A stretch of DNA of 64,000 nucleotides. Source: Acidobacteriota bacterium. Its GTDB lineage: Bacteria > Acidobacteriota > Vicinamibacteria > Vicinamibacterales > UBA2999. The stretch spans positions 35,988 to 99,987 of the forward strand of contig CANIBQ010000008.1 in the NCBI GenBank assembly GCA_947465645.1, given 5' to 3'. A program made the translations under genes and the position numbers. Below the pieces are notes generated by a model. The model made no database searches and was not told the DNA's origin. It worked only from the letters and a program-made list of their open reading frames with translations. Of this stretch, positions 10,777 through 20,943 are shown one piece after another (within the stretch, counting starts at the first letter, position 1; every line of letters begins with the position of its first letter).

Positions 10777-13656
10777 CTAGGCGAACGCCTCGACCGGCGG
10801 GCAGGAACAGAATAGGTTCCGGTCGCCGTAGGGATTGTCGATCCGGCCGATCGACGGCCAGAACTTGTTTGCCCTCACAAACGACAGGGGAAACGCCGCT
10901 TCTTCTCGCGAGTAGGGGTGGGTCCACTCGTTCGCGGTGACGGCGCCCGCGGTGTGCGGCGCGTTCTTCAGCAGGTTGTCGGTGCGATCGGCGCGGCCGG
11001 TGACGACGTCCTCGATCTCCGTGCGGATCTGGATCATCGCGTCGCAGAAGCGATCGAGCTCGGCCTTGTCCTCGCTCTCGGTCGGCTCGACCATCAGCGT
11101 GCCCGCGACCGGGAACGACACGGTGGGCGCGTGAAAGCCGTAGTCCATCAGCCGCTTGGCGACGTCCATCTCCTCGATCCCGGCCGCCTTGAACGCCCGC
11201 AAGTCGAAGATCATCTCGTGCGCCACGCGCCCGTTCTCGCGCGTGTAGAGTACCGGGTAGTGCGGCTCCAGCCGCGCCTTGATGTAGTTCGCGTTGAGGA
11301 TCGCGTAGCGCGTGGCGTCGGTGGCGCCAGCGCCGCCGAGCATCCGGATGTAGCCGTACGAAATCAGGAGGATGCTCGCGCTTCCCCACGGCGCGGCCGA
11401 GACCGCGTGAATCGCCTGCAAGCCGCCGGTCGGCACCACCGGATGGCCGGGAAGATACGGCGCCAGGTGCGCGGCGACGCCGATCGGCCCCATGCCGGGC
11501 CCCCCGCCGCCGTGTGGAATGGCGAACGTCTTGTGCAGGTTGAGGTGGCAGACGTCGGCCCCGATCGACGCGGGACTGGTGAGCCCCACCTGCGCATTCA
11601 TGTTGGCGCCATCCATGTACACCTGGCCCCCGTGCTCGTGCACGATGTCGCAGATCTCCCGGATGCCGTCCTCGAAGACCCCGTGCGTGGACGGGTAGGT
11701 GATCATCAGGCAGGAGAGGCGCGCGCGGTGTTCGAACGCCTTCTTTCGCAGGTCGTCGATGTCCACGTTGCCGTTGGGCGCGGTGGCGACCACGACCACC
11801 CGCATCGCCGCCATCGCCGCGCTCGCGGGGTTGGTGCCGTGCGCCGAGGCGGGGATCAGGACCACGTCGCGGTGGGCGTCGTTCCGATCCCGGTGATACG
11901 CCCGGATCACCATCAGGCCGGCGAACTCGCCCTGCGCGCCGGAGTTCGGCTGGAGCGAGACGGCCGTGAACCCGGTGATCTCACAGAGCGCAGCCTCGAG
12001 CTCCTGCACGATCTGCGCGTACCCCTGCGCCTGGTCCACCGGCGCGAACGGATGCACACGGCCGAACGCTTCCCACGTCACCGGCAGCATCTCGCTCGCC
12101 GCGTTCAGCTTCATCGTGCACGAGCCGAGCGGGATCATCGACGTGTCGAGGCCGATGTCCTTGCGCTCCAGGCTCCGGATGTACCGCATCATCTGCGTCT
12201 CGGAATGGTGCGTGTTGAACACCGGGTGCGTCAGGAAGGCGCTGGTGCGCGCCAGCCCCGGCGGGTAACCGGGCGTCCCCACCTTCCCGGCGTCGAAATC
12301 GATCGCCGGCTCGGGCTTGCCCACGGCCGCCGCAAACACCTTGACGATGTCGCGGATGTCGTCCAGCGACACGGTTTCGTTCAGTGCGATCCCCACCGTG
12401 TGGTCGTCGATGTAGCGGAAGTTGATGCCCGCCGCGGCCGCCTGCCGCCGCACCCCCTCGACGCCGCCCGCGACCTCGACGCGCAGCGTGTCGAAGAACA
12501 GCGCGTTGGCCTGCCGCAGGCCCAGCTTGCGCAGCTCGCGGTCCACGACGCGGGTCAGCGCATGCACCCGCGCGGCGATCGTCCGGATCCCCTCGGCACC
12601 GTGATACACCGCATACATCGCCGCCATGTTCGCCAGCAGCGCCTGCGCGGTGCAGATGTTCGAGGTCGCCTTCTCTCGCCTGATGTGCTGTTCCCGCGTG
12701 GCGAGCGCCATGCGGTAGGCCCTCTTGCCGTGCACGTCAACCGATACGCCGATGATCCGCCCCGGCGTCTGCCGGACGTAGGCGTGGCGGGTGGCAAAGA
12801 ACGCCGCGTGCGGCCCGCCGTAGCCGAGCGGCACGCCGAAGCGCTGCGAGTTGCCAAAGACGACATCCGCGCCCATTTCGCCGGGGGGCGTCAGCAGCGC
12901 CAGCGACAGCAGGTCGGCGCCGACGGCAACCAGCGCGCCGGCCTGGTGCGCCTCGTCGATGAACGGCTTGAGATCCTTCACCAGCCCCGATTCGTCAGGG
13001 TATTGGAGCATCACGCCGAACACGCCCGCCTCGAAGGCCATCCTGTCGACAGGCCCCACGATAAGGTCGATATCGAGCGGTTCCGCACGGGCGCGCAGCA
13101 GGTCGATCGTCTGCGGCAGGCACCGGTCGCTGACGAGGAACACGGAACGTCCGCCCGCGGCGGGCCTGTTGGTGCGGACGCGGTGCAGCAGCGTCATCGC
13201 CTCGGCCCCCGCCGTTGCCTCGTCGAGCAGTGAGGCGTTGGCCACTTCCATCCCCGTCAGATCCGCCACCATCGTCTGGAAGTTCAGCAGCGACTCGAGG
13301 CGGCCCTGGGCGATCTCCGCCTGGTAGGGCGTGTAGGGCGTGTACCACCCGGGGTTCTCCATCACCATGCGGAGAATCACGCTGGGCGTGATGGTGTCGT
13401 GGTAACCGAGGCCGATGTACGAGCGGAAGGTGGTGTTGCGCCGCGCGATCGCCGCAAGACGGCGCAGGTACTGATGCTCGCTCTCTTCGGGCGGAAGATT
13501 CAGGGGCCTGGTCAGCCGGATCGACCGGGGAATCGCCTGGTCGATCAGTTCGTCCAGGGTCTTGGCACCGATAGCCTCCAGCATCGCGTCGCGCTCGTCT
13601 GGCGACGGACCGATGTGGCGGCTGGTGAACCAGTCGCTCGCGTCCAGCCTGTGCAT
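10777..13656 (-). CDS. gcvP: Glycine dehydrogenase (decarboxylating), P-protein
   Basis: A 959-residue full-length P-protein, not split into two subunits. It decarboxylates glycine and passes the aminomethyl group to lipoyl-GcvH. The PLP lysine is K709 in [16 protein letters not shown], equivalent to K706 in E. coli. The N-terminal half is the non-catalytic copy of the same fold. It starts 3 nt after the gcvH stop and is the last gene of DUF885-gcvT-gcvH-gcvP. A palindromic repeat directly follows the stop codon. Confidence 0.97.
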   Translation of the reverse strand: MHRLDASDWFTSRHIGPSPDERDAMLEAIGAKTLDELIDQAIPRSIRLTRPLNLPPEESEHQYLRRLAAIARRNTTFRSYIGLGYHDTITPSVILRMVMENPGWYTPYTPYQAEIAQGRLESLLNFQTMVADLTGMEVANASLLDEATAGAEAMTLLHRVRTNRPAAGGRSVFLVSDRCLPQTIDLLRARAEPLDIDLIVGPVDRMAFEAGVFGVMLQYPDESGLVKDLKPFIDEAHQAGALVAVGADLLSLALLTPPGEMGADVVFGNSQRFGVPLGYGGPHAAFFATRHAYVRQTPGRIIGVSVDVHGKRAYRMALATREQHIRREKATSNICTAQALLANMAAMYAVYHGAEGIRTIAARVHALTRVVDRELRKLGLRQANALFFDTLRVEVAGGVEGVRRQAAAAGINFRYIDDHTVGIALNETVSLDDIRDIVKVFAAAVGKPEPAIDFDAGKVGTPGYPPGLARTSAFLTHPVFNTHHSETQMMRYIRSLERKDIGLDTSMIPLGSCTMKLNAASEMLPVTWEAFGRVHPFAPVDQAQGYAQIVQELEAALCEITGFTAVSLQPNSGAQGEFAGLMVIRAYHRDRNDAHRDVVLIPASAHGTNPASAAMAAMRVVVVATAPNGNVDIDDLRKKAFEHRARLSCLMITYPSTHGVFEDGIREICDIVHEHGGQVYMDGANMNAQVGLTSPASIGADVCHLNLHKTFAIPHGGGGPGMGPIGVAAHLAPYLPGHPVVPTGGLQAIHAVSAAPWGSASILLISYGYIRMLGGAGATDATRYAILNANYIKARLEPHYPVLYTRENGRVAHEMIFDLRAFKAAGIEEMDVAKRLMDYGFHAPTVSFPVAGTLMVEPTESEDKAELDRFCDAMIQIRTEIEDVVTGRADRTDNLLKNAPHTAGAVTANEWTHPYSREEAAFPLSFVRANKFWPSIGRIDNPYGDRNLFCSCPPVEAFA

Positions 13657-13659
13657 GCG

Positions 13660-14034
13660 CTACCCGAGGATCGCTTGATATTGAGGGCTGTCGAGCAGGG
13701 CTGCCGCGTCCGCCGGGCTTGCCACGCGCACCTTGATCATCCACGTCGCGTGCGGATCCTTGTTGACGACCTCGGGATGATCGCGCAAGTACGAGTTGAC
13801 CTCGATGACCTCGCCGCTCATCGGCGCGAACAGCTCCGACACCGCCTTCACCGATTCTATCGACCCGAACGGCTGGCCGGTCGTCACGGCCGCCCCAACC
13901 TCCGGCAGCTCCACGTAGACCACGTCACCAAGCTGCTGCTGCGCGTATTCGGTGATGCCGATCTCGGCGGTGTCGCCTGCGATGCGAATCCATTCGTGGT
14001 CTTTCGTGTACTTCCGGTCATCCGGATACGCCAT
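13660..14034 (-). CDS. gcvH: Glycine cleavage system H protein
   Basis: A 124-residue lipoyl carrier. The lipoylated residue is K63 in SIESVKAVSE, and the start MAYPDDRKYTKDHEWI is typical. The frame stays open far upstream, but the homologous part begins at ATG 14034. It shuttles the aminomethyl group from GcvP to GcvT and the reduced lipoate to the L-protein. It is followed after 3 nt by gcvP. A 50-nt gap with one palindromic repeat separates it from gcvT. Confidence 0.97.
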   Translation of the reverse strand: MAYPDDRKYTKDHEWIRIAGDTAEIGITEYAQQQLGDVVYVELPEVGAAVTTGQPFGSIESVKAVSELFAPMSGEVIEVNSYLRDHPEVVNKDPHATWMIKVRVASPADAAALLDSPQYQAILG

Positions 14035-14044
14035 GTGTGCTCCC

Positions 14045-14062
14045 GTCCGGCTGAAGCCGGAC
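14045..14062. repeat. Single GTCCGGCT-AGCCGGAC palindrome
   Basis: The sequence gtccggctgaagccggac is a third copy of the palindrome found at 10712 and 10759 and is again followed by ACTACGTACG. It lies in the gap between gcvT and gcvH, so the repeat interrupts the operon without breaking gene order. It could attenuate or process the transcript there. Confidence 0.75.
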
Positions 14063-14084
14063 ACTACGTACGAATGAGACGCGT

Positions 14085-15197
14085 TTACGAACGCTTGTAA
14101 AAGGGCATCGGAACCACACGTGCCGCCGAGACGCGTCCGCGGATGTCGATGCCGATGTCCGTGCCCGCCGCTGCCAGCTCCACCGGCACGTACGCCATGC
14201 CGATGGCCTTCTTCAGGAACGGGGTCTGCGTGCCGCTGGTCACGACGCCGGAGGGCTGCCCGCCAAGGATCACGGGATAGCCGTGCCGGGCGATGCCGCG
14301 ATCGACCATTTCGAAGCCGACCAGCTTCCGCGTGACCCCCCTGGTCTTCTGCTCGCGCAGCTTCTCGTGACCGATGAACGACTCCTTCTTCCAGCCCACC
14401 GTCCATCCCAGCCCCGCTTCGAGCACGGTGGTCGTCTCGTCGATGTCGTTCCCGTAGAGGCGCATCGACGCCTCGAGACGCAGCGTGTCGCGGGCGCCGA
14501 GGCCGACCGGCACGACGTCGGCAGAGCGCCCCGACTCGAGCAGCGCGCCCCAGACCTTGTCGGCCATGTTCGGGGGGATGAAGATCTCGAAGCCGTCCTC
14601 GCCGGTGTAGCCCGTGCGCGAGATGGTGGCGCGGGCGTTCGCGACCTCGCCGTACGAAAACCAATATGGCTTGATCTCCTCGAGCTCGACGCCGGTCAGC
14701 GGCTGCAGCACCTCTCTCGATGCAGGGCCCTGGATCGCGATCAGCGCGTAGCGGCTGCTCGAGTCGATCGCCGCCGCTTCCCCCGCGGCCTTGACCTGCT
14801 CGCTGATCCAGCCGAAGTCCTTGGCCACATTCGACGCGTTGACCACGAGCATGAAGTGGTTCGGCGCCATCCGGTAGACGATCATGTCGTCGAGAAACGT
14901 GCCCTCGGGCGTCAGCAGCCCGCTGTAATGCGCCTGCCCGACGCTGAGCGCGCTCGCATCGTTGCAGGAGATCTGCTGCACCGCGGCGAGGGCGTCCTTC
15001 CCCGCCACCTCGATCTCGCCCATGTGGCTGACATCGAAGATGCCGGCGCGCGTGCGCACCGCCATGTGCTCGGCGACGATGCCCGAGTATTCGATCGGCA
15101 TGTCCCAGCCAGCGAACGGCACCATCCGGCCCTGCGAGGCGCGGTGACGGGCGTTCAGGGGAGTCTTTCTGATCTCGGTCGTGGCGGCGTCAGTCAT
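14085..15197 (-). CDS. gcvT: Glycine cleavage system T protein (aminomethyltransferase)
   Basis: A 370-residue protein that moves the methylene group from lipoyl-GcvH to tetrahydrofolate and releases ammonia. The GRMVPFAGWDMP block and the folate-binding SRTGYTGEDGFEIF and ARDTLRLEASMRLYGNDI blocks are present. The start is ATG 15197, which overlaps the stop of the upstream DUF885 gene by 4 nt (ATGA). The longer frame to 15389 has no family similarity. No glycine riboswitch is visible, because the gene is coupled to an upstream coding region with no leader. Confidence 0.96.
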   Translation of the reverse strand: MTDAATTEIRKTPLNARHRASQGRMVPFAGWDMPIEYSGIVAEHMAVRTRAGIFDVSHMGEIEVAGKDALAAVQQISCNDASALSVGQAHYSGLLTPEGTFLDDMIVYRMAPNHFMLVVNASNVAKDFGWISEQVKAAGEAAAIDSSSRYALIAIQGPASREVLQPLTGVELEEIKPYWFSYGEVANARATISRTGYTGEDGFEIFIPPNMADKVWGALLESGRSADVVPVGLGARDTLRLEASMRLYGNDIDETTTVLEAGLGWTVGWKKESFIGHEKLREQKTRGVTRKLVGFEMVDRGIARHGYPVILGGQPSGVVTSGTQTPFLKKAIGMAYVPVELAAAGTDIGIDIRGRVSAARVVPMPFYKRS

Positions 15198-17167
15198 GGT
15201 CGTGGCGTCTGCTGCAGCTCGCCGAGCAGCGCGTCCCGGAAGTAGCCGGGGGGAATGGTCCCCTGGCGAATGAACAGGAGGTGAAACGTCTTCGGCGAGA
15301 AGCCGTTGCCGAGGCGTGTGGCCGATTCTTCCCTCAGCGCGTAAATCTGATCTTTGCCGAGCCGGTAGGTAATCGCCTGCGTCGGCCACTTCGAATAGCG
15401 GAAGATCGCGCGCTCGGCGCTCTCACAGCTCGCGCGCTTCGCGTCGCTCATCTTCGCGGCAGCGGCGCACGATCCCGGCAGGAAATCCACTACCTCGGAA
15501 AACAGCGTCGTCGCGTCGTCGTATGACAGGCGGCCGGTGTGGATGCCGATGTCCACACGCACGCGCAAGTCGCGATAGAGCTTGCCCTGAAGCTGGTAGA
15601 GGCGTTCCTCCGGCGTGTAGAAGCCATTGGGCGCTCCAGGCTGCGGCTCCGCCATCAGCGCCTCCGAGTAGAGCCCCCACCCTTCGGCCGACATGGAGTC
15701 TTCCCACATGGACGAGGAGTCTTCCACGGCGCCCGGAGTGAGCCAGCGAACCGGAGAGACGCGATCCCGGTATTGCGTGAGCACCTTGAAATACCAGTCG
15801 TGGCCCGGGAACCCCTCATGCGCGGCGAGGTAGGCCAGCGACGCACGGTTGTTGCTCTCGAGCGCCGCTCGATTGTTCTGGGTCGGCGTCACGTAGAAGC
15901 GTCCGACGCCGCTGTTCCTGAAAGGCGGGGCGGGGTAGTACGCGGCGCCATCGATCGACGCCTGCAATGGCGGCGGCGTCTCGAGGACGTCGAGCTTGTA
16001 GTCGGCGGGCACGTCGAAGATGCCGGTCTTGCGGCCGTATTCCACCAGGCGCTGCGCGGCGTCGCGGTACCACGACACCATCTCGACGTCGGACTTCGGG
16101 TAGTCCTTCGACAGTTCATCGAAGACGGCGCGAACCGCGGCGGAACCGTCAGCGGGCAGCCGCCAGTTGCGCTGCTTCCCTACCTCGATCGCCAGGGCTG
16201 CCATCTGCTGCTGCGTCGCCTGGACGATCGGCCAGGCCTCGTCATAGAGCTGTGCGGCGGTCTTCTCGAGCCGGAAGTTGTTCCGGATCGCCCAGTCGTA
16301 CTCGCCTTCGCCCATGGCGAAGCGGTCCGCGGCAAACTCCGCCTTCACCGTGCGCGTGCTGGACGCGTCGAAGAAACTCGTGGCGATGAAGTCACGGAAC
16401 TTCAGGTAGGCGTCCGCGGCCTGGCGCGACCCATCGCCAAGCTGGGATAGCAGTTGTTCCCGCTCGGGGCCCGAGACGCGGCTGGCCGCGAGCTTCGGCA
16501 GGTCCTCGGCGAAGTACTGTGCGTTCGCCTCAGGCGTATTGATGCCGTCGCGCACCAGCATGCGGCGGTCGGGCGTGTTTCTTTTCGCGATGCCGGCCGC
16601 GAGCTGCTGTTGGGCCGTCTCGAGGAAGCGCGGGATGGCGCCCAGGCGGCGGACGACCAGGGCCCATTCGTTGGCCGTACCGTAGCTGGCGTCGCCGGTC
16701 TGCGTCATCCCCTGCAGTTGCCAGTCGAGGGCGCGGAACGGCTCGCTGACGTAACTATCGAGCGCCCGTTCCTGGTACCGGCGATCCTGGTGCTGGCGAA
16801 GCAGAAATCGAATCTGGGCGAGGGCCACCTCGCGATCGATGCGCGCATTGGCCGACAGCGCGGCTGAGTGCATCGCCTGCAGATTCTTCTGCACACCGGC
16901 GAGCCACGCGTCTTCCTGTTGTAATGCCTCTGCCGAGTGGTCGCGCAGGGCGGCGTCGACGTCACTCAGCGACGGATCCAGTCCCGCGCCGCCAAGGTAC
17001 GTATTCGTCGTCGGATTGCGGCGCAGGAACTCGACGACGTAGGCGGAGAGGACTTGCCGAAGCGATGTATCGCCGTCGGACGAGGAGGTTGGGGCGGGCG
17101 CGCTGCTCCGGCCACACGCCGCGGCAAGACATGCCGCTGCGAGGAGAAGAGCTGTCAGTGCGCGCAT
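15194..17167 (-). CDS. DUF885 family lipoprotein, predicted metallopeptidase
   Basis: A 657-residue protein with a lipoprotein signal (LLAAACLAAAC, lipid site at about C18). The C-terminal half has HEGFPGH (H450-H456) and EGWGLYSE, the conserved motifs of DUF885 proteins, which resemble zinc carboxypeptidases of the M32 type. Substrate is unknown. It overlaps gcvT by 4 nt, so it is read ahead of the glycine cleavage genes; a link to amino acid supply from peptides is conceivable but only inferred. It diverges from the aldo/keto reductase across 38 nt. Confidence 0.88.
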   Translation of the reverse strand: MRALTALLLAAACLAAACGRSSAPAPTSSSDGDTSLRQVLSAYVVEFLRRNPTTNTYLGGAGLDPSLSDVDAALRDHSAEALQQEDAWLAGVQKNLQAMHSAALSANARIDREVALAQIRFLLRQHQDRRYQERALDSYVSEPFRALDWQLQGMTQTGDASYGTANEWALVVRRLGAIPRFLETAQQQLAAGIAKRNTPDRRMLVRDGINTPEANAQYFAEDLPKLAASRVSGPEREQLLSQLGDGSRQAADAYLKFRDFIATSFFDASSTRTVKAEFAADRFAMGEGEYDWAIRNNFRLEKTAAQLYDEAWPIVQATQQQMAALAIEVGKQRNWRLPADGSAAVRAVFDELSKDYPKSDVEMVSWYRDAAQRLVEYGRKTGIFDVPADYKLDVLETPPPLQASIDGAAYYPAPPFRNSGVGRFYVTPTQNNRAALESNNRASLAYLAAHEGFPGHDWYFKVLTQYRDRVSPVRWLTPGAVEDSSSMWEDSMSAEGWGLYSEALMAEPQPGAPNGFYTPEERLYQLQGKLYRDLRVRVDIGIHTGRLSYDDATTLFSEVVDFLPGSCAAAAKMSDAKRASCESAERAIFRYSKWPTQAITYRLGKDQIYALREESATRLGNGFSPKTFHLLFIRQGTIPPGYFRDALLGELQQTPRP

Positions 17168-17205
17168 CTCCTCATCTTAACCGAGGGATGACATAGAGTT
17201 TAGAG

Positions 17206-18054
17206 ATGAACACAGCGGCGAACAGCGGATCCTTCAAACTCGGCGGAGACCTTCCGGTGCAAAGGCTCGGGTACGGCGCCATGCGCATCACCGGGACCGG
17301 GATCTGGGGCCCGCCTGCGGACCGCCCGGAGGCCATCGCCACCCTGCAACGCGCTGTCGACCTGGGCGTCACGTTCATCGACACGGCCGAATCGTACGGC
17401 CCCTACGTCAGCGAAGAGCTCATCGCGGAGGCGCTGCATCCCTATCCGCAGGGTCTGGTGATCGCGACCAAGGGCGGCCTGGAGCGGCCGGGCCCCGACC
17501 AGTGGGTACCCGATGGACGGCCAGAGCGGCTCCGCCAGGCGCTCGAAGGCAGCCTGCGGCGCCTCCGGCTTGAGCGCATCGACGTGTATCAGCTCCATCG
17601 CATCGACACGAAGGTGCCCGCGGACGAGCAGTTCGGCTTCCTGCAGGAGGTGCAACGGGAAGGACTGGTGCGGCATGTTGGACTGTCGGAGGTTGACATA
17701 CCGCAGATCGCGCTGGCCCGGACATTCTTCACGGTCGCGTCGGTCCAGAACAGGTACAACGTGGGGGATCGACAGTGGGAGGGCGTGGTGGATTATTGCG
17801 ATCGCGAGGGCATCGCGTTCATTCCGTGGTATCCGCTGCAGGTTGGTGACGAGGCGCGGGCCACGATCGCGCAAGTCGCGAAACGCCATCATGGGGCGAC
17901 GCCGCAACAGGTCGCCCTCGCCTGGCTGCTGCAGCGCGCGCCGGTCATCCTGCCCATTCCAGGGACGTCGCGCCGGACACACCTCGAAGAGAACCTGGGC
18001 GCATCCGGCATCCGCCTCGCGGAGAAGGACCTCCGCGAGCTGAAGGCGATCTGA
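17206..18054 (+). CDS. Aldo/keto reductase
   Basis: A 282-residue NADPH-dependent oxidoreductase of the TIM-barrel AKR fold. The catalytic tetrad is visible: Asp in TFIDTAESYG, Tyr in the same block, Lys in VIATKGG and His in YQLHRID. The C-terminal IPGTSRRTHLEENL binds the cofactor phosphate. The substrate cannot be predicted. It is a single plus-strand gene, divergent from DUF885 and convergent with the ABC transporter genes, which end 13 nt away. Confidence 0.92.
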   Translation: MNTAANSGSFKLGGDLPVQRLGYGAMRITGTGIWGPPADRPEAIATLQRAVDLGVTFIDTAESYGPYVSEELIAEALHPYPQGLVIATKGGLERPGPDQWVPDGRPERLRQALEGSLRRLRLERIDVYQLHRIDTKVPADEQFGFLQEVQREGLVRHVGLSEVDIPQIALARTFFTVASVQNRYNVGDRQWEGVVDYCDREGIAFIPWYPLQVGDEARATIAQVAKRHHGATPQQVALAWLLQRAPVILPIPGTSRRTHLEENLGASGIRLAEKDLRELKAI

Positions 18055-18067
18055 CCCTCGCGGGCGC

Positions 18068-18778
18068 CTACGACGCGATCCGGAGAGACGGCGGACCGCC
18101 GCGCAGCTTGTCGAAGATGTCCTTCAGCAGCGCGGTCGTCACCGGTCCTGCGGACGCAATCTCGTGCGCTTTCAGTAGCGTCGCCTGCCCGCCCATCAGG
18201 AAGAGATAGGCGTCGCACAGCCCCGACAGGTCCTCGAGCCGATCGGAGGCGAGGACGACGGCGGCACCCCGATCGCGCTTGTTCTCGATCGTCGTCTTGA
18301 GCCAGCGCGCGCTGTCGGGGTCGAGTGCCTCCCAGGGCTCGTCGAGCACGATGAGGCGGAGCGGATGACGTCCCAGCACCGTGCGAAGGCCGAGCAGTTG
18401 CCGGCTGCCGCGTGACAGCGTGCCAATGCGGCGGCGTTCCGGCGTGATCGATGCCCCGCTGCCGAGCGTGCCCCAGGCCGCCGCGCGCACCGCCCCCGGA
18501 AGCGTCACACCTCCGGCGAAGTAGGCGGCTGCCGTTGTCCGGAGCGCATCGCGCGGAGGCTGGCCGCCAATCGAGATGTGGCCCTCGGTTGGCGTCACCA
18601 GACCCACGAGGGCGCGCAGCAGCGTCGTTTTGCCCGAGCTGTTCGGCCCGATGACGCCGAGCGCCTGGCCACCTACCAGGTCGAACGACAGGCCGTGGAA
18701 CACCTCGCGGGACCCCGATCTGGTCGCGAGGTCGCGCACCGCGATCGCGACGGGTGTCGTGCCACCTGCGGCGATCAT
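18068..18778 (-). CDS. ABC transporter ATP-binding protein
   Basis: A 236-residue nucleotide-binding subunit. Walker A is GPNSSGKTT and Walker B is LIVLDEPWEALD. The signature motif reads LSRGSRQLLG where LSGGQ is usual, and the segment between Walker A and signature is short and Ala rich. The start ATG 18778 overlaps the permease stop by 4 nt (ATGA). Together with the permease and the upstream regulator it forms a tightly coupled three-gene unit. Substrate is unknown. Confidence 0.88.
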   Translation of the reverse strand: MIAAGGTTPVAIAVRDLATRSGSREVFHGLSFDLVGGQALGVIGPNSSGKTTLLRALVGLVTPTEGHISIGGQPPRDALRTTAAAYFAGGVTLPGAVRAAAWGTLGSGASITPERRRIGTLSRGSRQLLGLRTVLGRHPLRLIVLDEPWEALDPDSARWLKTTIENKRDRGAAVVLASDRLEDLSGLCDAYLFLMGGQATLLKAHEIASAGPVTTALLKDIFDKLRGGPPSLRIAS

Positions 18779-19443
18779 CGTGACACCTGCAGAGAGATGT
18801 CCGTCCGCTGAATCCACAGGAGGCCGCCGGAGACCGCCACGGTGGCCACCAGCACCGCCGGAATAACCCCGGGCACGTCGGAGCCGGCCAGGTTCGCACC
18901 GATCAGGCTCGCGGGGCGAGCCAGCGGGAGGAATGCTCGCCACACCGGGCTGGCCTCCCAGGTCACGGCGTGCGCCAGCACCGCCACGAGGAGCCAGAGG
19001 ATCCCGCCTGTCATCCGTGGCCACGGCACCGTCGCACCCCATGCCAGCGTGGACATCAACAGGACGGCCACCACTGTGCCCGAGGCGAGCGACACATGAG
19101 GGAAACCTCCGTTGACGAACCCCTCGACGGCAGCAACCCCGAGCCATGCCGAGACGCCCGGCGCAATCGAGGCCGCCCAGTGGGCCAGCCCGATGCGCAG
19201 GCGGCTCTCACCACCGGTGAGCAAAAGGTCGTAGTGCCCCCTCGCCGCCGGCACCGCAAAGCCGGATGACGCCGCGAGCGTGTGGAGCAGAAGTACCGGC
19301 GCCAGCGCCTCACCAGGACCGGTCATCCCGGTGGCGAGCAGCGTCCCGCAGACCACGGCGGTGATCGCCAGCGTCGCCGTCATCCACGGGGGAACCGGGG
19401 GCACGACGCGAAAGAACGTGATGAGCATCCGTAAGCGTTTCAC
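18775..19443 (-). CDS. Hydrophobic ABC permease-like protein
   Basis: A 222-residue protein with about six hydrophobic segments and no recognised family motif. The start is taken as GTG 19443, which overlaps the regulator stop as GTGA and follows GAAGG. An ATG 15 nt downstream is the alternative. Its position, coupled to an ATP-binding subunit, makes a membrane subunit the natural reading. It may export or handle a small molecule sensed by the regulator, but there is no direct evidence. Confidence 0.7.
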   Translation of the reverse strand: MKRLRMLITFFRVVPPVPPWMTATLAITAVVCGTLLATGMTGPGEALAPVLLLHTLAASSGFAVPAARGHYDLLLTGGESRLRIGLAHWAASIAPGVSAWLGVAAVEGFVNGGFPHVSLASGTVVAVLLMSTLAWGATVPWPRMTGGILWLLVAVLAHAVTWEASPVWRAFLPLARPASLIGANLAGSDVPGVIPAVLVATVAVSGGLLWIQRTDISLQVSR

Positions 19444-20756
19444 CGCTGCGCCACCCTTCTCTGCTGGGGCCGGCTCTCCGGATATCTCAGGTGGGTCTCG
19501 AGCGTGTGATAGGTGATGCCGAGCCGGCGGCAGGCCATCCGCTTGTTGCGGCCGCAGCGATCGAGCACCAGGCGCGCGTACCGGCTGCCCCACGCCCGCA
19601 GCGAGTCGTCTGCCGCGAGCGACGCGCCGAGCACCTCGGCGTAGCGACCGCGCACCTGCGGCGGCAGATCGTCGAGCTCGATCCGCTCCGACTCCGAGAG
19701 CGCGACCGCCCGTTCGACCAGCCTCTCGAGCTCTCGAACGTTCCCCGGCCAGTCATAGATGGCCAGCGCGTCGAGCGCCGGCTCGGAGATCGACAGGTCG
19801 CGCGTGTGACGATGGCGCGCGAGGAAATACGCGGCCAGCTCACCGATGTCCTCGCGCCGGCTGCGAAGCGGGGGCACGTGCACCTCGACGCCGCTGAGCC
19901 TGTAATACAGGTCTGCCCTGAACAGCTCACGACTCACCAGGTCCGAGAGCGGCCGGTTGGTGGCGACGACGATGCGCGTGTTGACGCGGCGAACGCCGGT
20001 GCCGCCCACGCGCTCGACCGCGACGTCCTGGATCGCTCGCAGCAGCTTGGCCTGCGCCGACAGCGACAGGTCCGAGACCTCGTCGAGGAAGAGCGTGCCG
20101 CCGTCCGCGTGCTCGAACTTTCCGCGCCGGCCCCGCACGCCGGTCGCGGTGTGATCCTCGATGCCAAACAACTCGGCTTCCAGCAAGGTCTCGACCACGG
20201 CCGCACAGTTGACCGCGACGAACGGGCCGGTGCGGCGGTGGCTCAGCTCATGGACCTGCCGGGCAACGAGCTCCTTTCCGGTACCGCTCTCGCCCTCGAC
20301 CAACACGGTGAAGTCGGTGAGCGCGACGCGCTCGATGCGGTCCCGCAATGCCTGCATCACCGGCGTGGACCCGATCAACGGCGCGGCGCCGTCCGGGTGA
20401 GCCGCGCGGCGCGTCATGCGCATGCGGGCCGCCTCGAGTACCAGCCCTCCGAGCTGCGCTGCCGCGCTCAGGGCTGCGAAATCCTTGTCGTCGAGCAGCC
20501 GCCCCGGATCGAACGACGCTTCGAGCACCGCCTGCGACCGCGGATCCGTGGTGGGGACGCCCAGCACGATCGAGTCGGAGGTTCGCGTCGGCGTCACCAG
20601 CCTCGCGTGATAGCGGGCGGGAATCTCGCGAAGCCTGACGGTCCGCATCGACAGGAGCTGCCGCACCTGCTGCTCGAAGATCGACGGAAGGTCGGCCTGG
20701 CCCGCCGATCGTACGAGACCGGCACCAAGCGCGGAGACGACAAGCTGAAGATCCAT
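19440..20756 (-). CDS. AAA+ regulator of NtrC type with degenerate GAFTGA loop
   Basis: A 438-residue regulator: N-terminal sensor region (about 1-125), AAA+ domain (about 130-370) and a C-terminal Fis-like helix-turn-helix (CGRNKRMACRRLGITYHTLE). Walker A is GESGTGKE and Walker B is GTLFLDEVSDLS. The sigma-54 contact loop, normally GAFTGA, reads HTATGV (residues 202-207), so it probably does not activate sigma-54 RNA polymerase in the usual way. The start ATG 20756 (MDLQLVV) is one of several in-frame Met codons. It is coupled to the permease by GTGA and probably controls that operon. Confidence 0.85.
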   Translation of the reverse strand: MDLQLVVSALGAGLVRSAGQADLPSIFEQQVRQLLSMRTVRLREIPARYHARLVTPTRTSDSIVLGVPTTDPRSQAVLEASFDPGRLLDDKDFAALSAAAQLGGLVLEAARMRMTRRAAHPDGAAPLIGSTPVMQALRDRIERVALTDFTVLVEGESGTGKELVARQVHELSHRRTGPFVAVNCAAVVETLLEAELFGIEDHTATGVRGRRGKFEHADGGTLFLDEVSDLSLSAQAKLLRAIQDVAVERVGGTGVRRVNTRIVVATNRPLSDLVSRELFRADLYYRLSGVEVHVPPLRSRREDIGELAAYFLARHRHTRDLSISEPALDALAIYDWPGNVRELERLVERAVALSESERIELDDLPPQVRGRYAEVLGASLAADDSLRAWGSRYARLVLDRCGRNKRMACRRLGITYHTLETHLRYPESRPQQRRVAQR

Positions 20757-20943
20757 GCGGCCCCGAGAACCAATGCGCATGCCACGATGTGCTGGCGCTC
20801 CTAAGCCCCTCCGCCGTAAGGCGTTGGTCGATCTCACCGGCATTCACCGGTGCGGCCGCCGGGTAATCCGTCCCCAGCGTCCCCGGGGCGCGCCTGGGGT
20901 CGAGGGAACGCCATACCCTGCCCATGCGGTACGACGCGGGGGT

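Noticed and set aside
10918..13233. 771-codon plus-strand frame opposite gcvP
   Set aside because: The gcvP frame has clear family motifs; the opposite frame has none.
15198..17205. Glycine riboswitch ahead of the gcv genes
   Set aside because: The gcv genes follow a DUF885 gene with a 4-nt overlap, and the 38-nt upstream gap is too short for a riboswitch.
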